Assembly: GCA_014526335.1 (NCBI GenBank)
Contig: JACTAT010000113.1
Span: 1-64,000, forward strand
From: Chrysaora quinquecirrha
Lineage: Eukaryota > Cnidaria > Scyphozoa > Semaeostomeae > Pelagiidae
Length of the DNA: 64,000 nucleotides
Direction of reading: 5' to 3'
Position 1 is the first letter of the stretch; each line of letters starts with the position of its first letter. Under the pieces are notes generated by a model. The model did not search any database. It worked only from the letters and a program-made list of their open reading frames with translations, and was not told the origin of the DNA. Below are positions 12,301 through 21,300 of the stretch, piece by piece. The position numbers and the translations under genes were made by a program.

Positions 12301-15300
12301 TATGAAATACTATTTCCAACATAAGCAGTTATAATCTGTGTATTTCAAACCTTTTTGTCCGGAATCCATTGACCTAATACCAAGAAGAATGAAAGTATAA
12401 TAACGATTTGAAAATTCAATTCAGGTTCCTTGAAAACAGATATATCAATCTCGTCCCCAGGGTGAATGGGCCTCTACGTGAAACTCCACTGTCCATATTC
12501 GACCCTGGTATCAGCCTTGTCTATTTGCAATTTGATTGGCTGCTCAAACAATAGAAATTTTGAGTGACGTCACAGTTTCTTCAAAATTTCACACCAAAAT
12601 AGGCCGAAAACTATGTGAAAAATTTCTATAAAAACCACTAAATGATGCTACATGAGATATTGTATCATGCCTGACAGTTATCTATGAAGTACATTGCATT
12701 TTCTTTCTAAGAACATCTGCTTTCGGAATCTACATCTTGTTTTTATGCCTAGGCCAAAATTGCCAGTATTTTGGCAGATTCTGTGGCCGGTACCAGGGCC
12801 AAGATCGATTTGACGGTTGAGATTCGAGGAAATTCGATTTGGGGCCTGGGGACGAGGTTGCAGATATATAAGTTCTGTTTTACTGGATAATTTCCTATAT
12901 AAGATATCCCTTAGGCTGCTGAATGTTAATGTTAATTAATGTGCATCATTGTTGTAAAACTAACATAAGACTATAGTGACAATACAATTAAAATACACAA
13001 ATACGTATTGAGAGGCTGTCTCCATCAACGAACATTTGAGTTGATAAGGTTTAATAAAGCAATCAAACATTAAAACATGCTGAAACATATTGAAACATTT
13101 TTCTTCCAGACGCATATCGAAGTTGCGGAGGAGACGAAAGAAGAAGCTACTGAGGAGGAGAATGCTGGTATACCCTTTGAAGACACCACAAACCAGCATA
13201 GTTCTCATTTGTTTGATTTGAATTGCAAGATCTGCACTGGTAAACAGTTGCCCCCTGGTCAGCAACCAGTTTTACCACATGTTTCTACAACAGTGTAAGT
13301 ACACTAACCGAGGATTCATTTTTGATTCAGGGGGGTACTCACTGACGAGGTGCAATTCACTCCTCAAAATGGTGTACGAGATTTTTATGAAAACAAAATG
13401 ATTTTCAAGGGGTTTCTATGAAAACAATAGGTTTTCTAGCAGAGGTGTACGAGTTTTCAAGGAGTGAATCGCCCCTCACTCACTGATATTTACTAGAAAG
13501 TTTGTACACTTCCTTAGCGATGGTTTAGAAATAAATTTTGTTTCAAAAGTTACGATTTTGATAGGAGTCCCGCTCTAAATAGACTGTGAACGTGAATTTT
13601 TATAATTTATAATTGCTTCAACTATTCAAGGTATTTCCTCCCCACAGCACAGTTGCGACCGAGGTTGCGACTGTCATACTTTTCTGAAAATAGTAGGCCC
13701 TGCCCACCTGGATTTTTGGAGTCTGTAAGCAGGGAGCCCCTTTTCCCCTACCGGAATCTGGATAAGTTAGCGAAGGAGCCATTTAGGCTTTCTTAGACAG
13801 TCCAATTTCCCTTTGTAGTTTATGATTGAATTCAATAAGGTCTCTGTTCAGGTGACTCTGTCCAAAATCCTTGCAAAGTTTCTTTCTCTAAGCTGGCTAC
13901 TATTAGTTTCTGTGTCCGCCTTGTAACTGATCCACCCCCATGTAACGTAGCCCTGGAACAACACGTCATTCGCAGAGTTCGATATTAAATAAAGATTCAT
14001 CTTAAATAAAGATTCATTTATTTAATATCAGAGTTCGATATTAAATAAAGATTCATCATTCATCATACCTTTTATTGAATTTCAAATTCTTGAGAATAGA
14101 CCTCTGCCTTGATGGTTTTCCAAGTTTCATTGATTTCATCTCATACTTATCTTTTTGTAGAATACAAGCTATTCCTGAGAGCTCTATCCCATCGCCTACA
14201 GATTCTCCAAGTGAAGTCGACTTAAAACAAAAGTGAGCAATGTTCATATCTTTAACTAGTCTAGTTTTTGCAAAGAGACGTTGTGCCGTCTTTATATGAT
14301 AGCCTTAAGTATTTCAAATTGCTTTTGAAGAAAATCATTTGATCTCAGTCAAGTTTGATCTTTTCGAGATCTTTTTACCTTACAGGGCCGTCGAAAGACA
14401 GAGCGGTCCCCGGAGCTATGTAATTACCGGGCCCCGGGGCTATGTAAATACCGGGCCTTTAGGAGGCTTCATAGGGCTTAGAGAATTTCACTTTTCGCGG
14501 GCCCTATCACAGCCCAGGCCCTCGACCTCTGACCCCGCTGGACCCTCCCCCCCACCTTTCGATGGTACTGCCTGAACATGAAGCTCCCATACAAATGAAA
14601 GAGTTTTGTTTTCTCACTTGGACGCTTCAGCTTATTTTGTTTATCATTCCTCGCTGTTTACCGTGAACTGATTGGTGTTCAAACACAATGCCAATCCATC
14701 TTCACATTTGATTAAGGCATTTCGATCCGGTATCTGGATATATATTCTGCCTTAAGTCAATTGTTTCTGCCTGTTTCTTTTCTGACGTTTGTACACTGAG
14801 AGATATTCATATATTCATATTATATTCATATTAAATTATTTATACACAAAATCCCTTCAGCTAAAAATTACAATGATCTATAGTATAATAATAATACCTA
14901 AACATAAAAGAAATGCATATCAATTGAAAAAGAAATTTAGAGATGTATAAGATTAGTTAGGGCCTATTTTGCTGCTCTTCCAGGGAGTCGTGTTTCTGTT
15001 TAACTCAGCTCTTCAGATGAGTTTTTAAAGATCTTTTGAACTGCGGGAGAGTTGGCAGATCCCTGATATTGTTTGGGATACTGTTCCACGCAGTAAGAGC
15101 TGAATAATGAAAGCCTTTTTTCACATGTTCAAGGCTATATCTCGGGATTTGTATATTCTTGCAATTTCTCGTTCTATATGTTGATTGCAAGAATATCTGA
15201 GGAAACTTGCCCCAAAGGCTTTCTGGGCAACTCCTGTTCATAATCTTATAGGTCATCGTAGATCGATCGTAGAGAGATGCCAGGCGTAAACAGCTTTTTC

Positions 15301-18300
15301 GAGTATGGCCGTAAAAAACTTTGGATAAACTAGGAGACGTGCAGGCAACATTGCCCTCGGCGTGTCTTCCAGAGTGGCTAAGCATGAAGGTGCTGTGGCG
15401 TCGTGGTGTAATCCAGCTGACTCGTGGTGTCAGGAGCTCAGTGTGGTCAGGGTTCGAGCCCAGCCACGGTAGCGTCACAGCCAGGGTCGAGGTCTCGATT
15501 AGTTAACCTACTACTGAGATCCTAGCGACTGGCGCTAAAACACCATATCACCTTCACCTATCACCTAAGCATGCGAGTGACAACCGAGCAACATGTCCCC
15601 AAGTCTCGGAGACAGACAATGGTTCCTGTTGTCTACCAATAGCATTTGCGTGTCTCTTGCTACAAATTGTGTTGCACGTTACAAATATTCCAAGATGGCT
15701 AAACTGGGAGACATTGAGGGAACATGTATCCCGTTAATTTTGATTCTCTTTGCTTCTAGCTCTCCAGATGTAATCGACAGCCTTAACAAATCGCCAATTC
15801 ATATTCCATTACCTTCAAAAGAGAAACTGGAATCTGCTTGGAAAGGATTCGTCGCAATGCAAGGTGTAGCTAAGTTCGCCACGTGCGCTTATCGAATTTC
15901 AGGACCATGTGACAAGCTTCTCCAGCTTCTTCCCGATACGCTTCACATCTGCGGACGCATCTCTCATGAACAAGTTTGGGATTATTTGTTCCAACTGAAA
16001 TCGTCAAATACGCATAAGGTTTGTAAGAATACATTCTAATAATCTTATTCTGATATATTTGTCATGAATGGCGAACACTAGGATAGATTTTTCCACAAGT
16101 GGCATTAGATGGTATTCGAACCAATTCGGTCCTGGGCCGCATGACCAGAGAGCCAACGACGTTTCCACTGGGCTAAAGAGCTCAATGAAATCGCCGAGTA
16201 ACTCTCCAAGTCATACAGCCCAGGGCTCTCCTCCCATTTGGCTTTTTGTGTTTCGGCTATGTTGAGCCTTCTTCGGCACCATACATATTTGTAATTACCA
16301 TTTGTCGCCAATGGCGAATACTATGATAGATTTTTCCACACGTGGCATACCACAATAGCTTGGATCAAATAACACAATAGATAATTATTCTTGCGTCATC
16401 CAGGGCATCTCTTGACATTGTCCCATTGGGCCCTCTTCAAGGCCCAGTGTCAAAAAATTGCCGGTTTCTTGCCCACTAGTTTGGGCCCTTTCTATCTCAA
16501 TTTTTCATGTTTTTTTTTTTCAAAAATGAGCTTGCCCGTTTGCTCTTTAACAAAATTTGCATCAACAATTTCAATGAAAACCACATTCAACTAACTACCA
16601 AGTCAATCGTCCAAGTGTGAAACGTCCCAAACTCCATTAGATAATTAAGAAAAGTATCCGAAATTCGGAGGTTTAATTTAAGTATGCAGTACTCTAGAGC
16701 GTGCTGATATAGGGAGTATGTTGTGAAGTTGAGACATCCCCACAATAGGGAGTGTTTTTTATCTAGTCAATAAAATAGCATTGTCTTGCAGTATGGCTTT
16801 GGCCAAACGATCAAACATTGTTGGTCAAACATTGGATATTTGCTTGCAACAAATGTATAAAACCGTTAGGCCATGTCCAAAAACATTCCTGCCCAACATT
16901 TTAGAACAAGATGTCGTTTTTAATGCGCAAGGGAAATGCTGGGAAATGTTGTTAGGTGCCGAAGTGTTGCAAGTTGTTGAAGATTGGCAATAACAAAAGA
17001 AATGTTTGACAAGCAATGTCAGAAAAGTGGCCAAATGACCACACATTGCTTGAGAAGCAAAAGTAAGCAAAAATTGTGGCGTGATAAAAAAGAAAAAGAC
17101 AAAGTTGAAAGACATTTTTCTTTTTGACGCAAGCAAAAAATGTTGGACAAGCAATGCTCTTGGACGTGGCCAAACGGTCAAGATTTTGCTTGAGTAGCAA
17201 ATTGCCAATGTTTGACCAACAATGTTTGATCTTTTGGCCTAAAATTTCGCATATTCCATGGAATGACCACCAGAGCCATGGAATGTTTGATCGTTTGGCA
17301 TAAAATTTCGCATATTCCATGGAGTGACCACCAGAGCCATGGAATTTGAAAACTTAGCTTGTACCCCTAAACAAGCATGCATTACACACACTGTATATTT
17401 TTCTTTTCTTTTCATTAGGTCATCGACGTAGTGAGGTTTGAAATGGCTGCGGAGGAAGAAAAGGCTGGATACGTCTCCATGTACTCATATTTCTACACAA
17501 GAAAGAGAATCGGTGTGATTGGTAATTGTCACAGTGCTGTTAAAGATATGTACATAGTTCCAATCGCATCACATGATCCCATTCCACCGGAATTAAAGCC
17601 ATTTGATGGACCAGGTATTTGAGAAAATTGCTTTTATCTTTCTGGAAAGAACGTAGACATTTATTTGGTAATTAATTCACCTCTCGAAAAAGCGTACGAG
17701 GTTTCAATTGAAACAAAGGATTCTTTAAGATTCCTAAGAAAACAATAGAGATTCCAGCTGTTGTATACGAGATCCCAAGGAGTGATTTCCCCCTTGTATG
17801 GGGCTATAGGCAGCTACACAGTTTTTTATAAGAACATTAGAGAGTATTGTGTTATTCTTATTGAGAAGTTTTAAGTGTCATTATTTTATAAGGAGCTTTT
17901 GTAAATGAGTACCCTGGTATTTTTCTTTAATATTAATCTTTTGGCACAAGGTACAGAGCAGATAGAATGCTTGACCCAACCTCGTCCCAAGGGTGAATAG
18001 AACACTACGCCGCTGCTTCGCCGTCCATATTCTACACTGGTATGGGGCTTGGTTTACTCCAAATTTGATTGGCTTCTCAAGCAATAGAATCGTTGAAGAA
18101 GAGTCACAACATTCATCACATTTTCCCTCCAAAATGGGCCAAAATAATGTAAATAACGTAAAATAACGACCAACAAAGATGCTACATACTTCACTGTATT
18201 CTGCTTTGCAATTATGAACATGCATCTTTGCATTTCCTTGCTTAGAATGTCCTTTTTTGGAATTCAAACCTTGATTTGATGCCTAGACCGTGATTGCCAA

Positions 18301-21300
18301 TATTTTGACGATTGAGATTTGAGGAAACGCGTTTCAGACATTAGGAAGAATTTTTGCTATAACATTATTATTTTACCAAAAAACTCAAGATGGTCCAGGG
18401 CTAGTTTACAATGTGGGTCATACATCTTAGCTGTCCAATCTTTTTCTGTTATTTTAGTTTGCTTTTTAAATTTTATCTCATCTCTTTCATAGGAATGCCT
18501 GACCCACGACCGCACATGCTAATTGGTATCATTGTTAGAAAGAAATCAGCACCGACCCCTGGAAAACGATCAAAATCAAGTCATCACCGTTCAACTACAC
18601 CTGAACCCGTGTCGAAAAAATCCAAGAAACATTCCAAAGATAAACACAGAAAGGATGAGAAAAAACATTCCAAGAAAACATTGGAATCCCCATATGAGGA
18701 TATCATCTTTGGCAAACAAAAACACAGTCACCATGAAGAGAAGTATACCCCCTCTGAGTCATCAAGTGCGTACACCCCAGATGTTTTGACCCCCTCTAGT
18801 TCAACAGCTACATCGATTTCAGTGGATAGCAAGATGGAATCGAAAGAAGATGCAAAGTTGAAACTTGAAGAGAAATTGGAGAAGCAAAAAGAAGAGCTCC
18901 TTCGCTTACAAGCAGAGGTAAATAAAGTTTAACCCAGATTGTGTGCTATTAATACAGGTTAACCAAGGTTTATTGCTATTAATACAGGTTAACCCAGGTT
19001 GTGTGCTATTATACAGGTTAACCCAGGTTGTGTGCTATTATACAGGTTAACCCAGGTTGTGTGCTATTAATACAGGTTGACCCAGGTTATGTGCTATTAA
19101 TGCAGGTTAACCCAGGTTGTGTGCTATTAATACAGGTTAACCCAGGTTGTGTGCTATTAATACAGGTTAACCCAGGTTGTGTGCTATTAATGCAGGTTAA
19201 CCCAGGTTGTGTGCTATTAATACAGGTTTACCAAGGTTTATTGCTATTAATACAGGTTAACCCAGGTTGTGTGCTATTATACAGGTTAACCCAGGTTGTG
19301 TGCTATTATACAGGTTAACCCAGGTTGTGTGCTATTATACAGGTTAACCCAGGTTGTGTGCTATTATACAGGTTAACCCAGGTTGTGTGCTATTATACAG
19401 GTTAACCCAGGTTGTGTGCTATTGATACAGGTTTACCCAGGTACTATGCTATAAAGACAGGTTAACCCAGGATTTATGCTATTTATACCGGTTAACCCAG
19501 GTTATTTGCTATTAATACAGGTTAACCCGGGTTGTGTGCTATTATACAGGTTAACCCAGGTTGTGTGCTATTATACAGGTTAACCCAGGTTGTGTGCTAT
19601 TATACAGGTTAACCCAGGTTGTGTGCTATTAATACAGGTTAACCCAGGTTGTGTGCTATTAATACAAGTTAACCCAGCTTATATGCTATTGATACAGGTT
19701 TACCCAGGTACTATGCTATAAAGACAGGTTAACCCAGGTTATATGCTATTAATACAGGTTAACCCAGGTTTAATGCTATTAATATAGGCTAGCCAGGGTC
19801 TTATGCTATTGATACATGTTAACCCAGGTTAATACAGGTTAACCAAGGTTATTTGCTATTATTACAAGTTAACCGAGATTATATGCTTTTAATACAGGTT
19901 AACCCAGGTCGTTTGCTATTATTACAAGTTAACCGAGATTATATGCTTTTAATACAGGTTAACCCAGGTCGTTTGCTATTATTACAAGTTAACCGAGATT
20001 ATATGTTTTAATACAGGTTAACCCAGGTCGTTTGCTATTGATACAGGTTTACCTAAGTTTTATGCTATTAATACAGGTTAACCCAGGTTATATGCTATTA
20101 ATATAGGTTAACCCAGGTTATATACTATTAATACAGGTCAATCCAGGTTATATACAATTATATAGGTTAACCCAGGTTATATGCTATTAATACAGGTTAA
20201 CCAACTTTATATCCTATTAATACAGGCTAACCCAGGTAAATACAGGTTAACCCAGGTTATTTGCTATCATTACAAGTTAACCCAGATTATATGCTTTTAA
20301 TACAGGTTAACCCAGGGTGTTTGCTATTAATACAGGTTAACCAAGGTTGTATTCTATTAATACAGGTTTTCTATTTCAGTATATTAATAAATTAATTAAA
20401 TTATTTCAGTATATTAATAAATAAATTATCCTTTTTGTAGATTCAAGCACAAATGAAAGGAAACAAATCTGCTGAAATTTTATCAAAATCCCCAGCGTCA
20501 GTACCCCAGTAACACTAGCAACAAATTTATTCACTGCAGTCCAAAGCAGTGCTCCATCAGCGACGTCAAGCACTCCTTTCATGGTAGGAAGTGGCAACTC
20601 AACGCTTACATCTTCTCAGATTCAAAACCAGCCTGCATTTCAACAAGGAATTGCCGCCGGTGGTGTACCCCAAGTTCAAGCCCTGTCTTCAGCTCAGAGT
20701 ATACCGATTGGCCTGTACACTGTGGGACAGCAAGCATCACATCCTGCCACAGCAGCATCCATTCCTCCGGCTACACTGCAGCCGTTGTCTCAGCAGTTCC
20801 CGTCTTCTGTTCAGCCGTCTTCTTCGCTCCACTCCTCTCTGCCACCATCGATTTCAATGCAGCCATCGTCATCTCTTCTGCCCCCATCGTCCCTGCAGAC
20901 AACGTCCCCTCTGAAATCCTCTCTGCAGCCTTCGGTTTCACTGCCATCGTCAACTCTCCTGACCCAATCTCCGCTGCAACCAGCGTCTTCTCTGCAGACC
21001 GTTTCTTCTCTGCAGACCTCTTCTTCTCTGCAGCCGTCCTCTTCCTTACAACCCTCCTCTGGTACGACGAATGAAGCAGCAGAAGACGAACCATACGATC
21101 CTGAAGATGAACCATTCGACAAACCGGACTCATTTCAAACCCCTATCGTGTCGTCGCAGACAATGCCAACGACCTCCTCTCCACATACTGCTATGTCTAC
21201 AACCCAGAGCTTGCCAGCAGCTCAGAGTTTTACTGTGTTGGCAACCCAAACAGCAACGACGCGGGCTGGTGATATTTCAGAACCGCAGCCTAAACCAAGC

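Noticed and set aside
15385..15480. Functional tRNA gene
   Set aside because: B box is good, but acceptor and T stems do not pair properly and the sequence continues as a SINE body.
19028..19318. 96-codon frame of LIQVNPGCVL repeats
   Set aside because: The 30-bp minisatellite has a period divisible by three, so stops are avoided by construction; it lies in a well-defined intron.
20771..21133. Minus-strand frames (103-120 codons) opposite the PHF3/DIDO1-like exon
   Set aside because: Mirror of a low-complexity Ser/Gln coding region; the + strand has phase-consistent splice sites.
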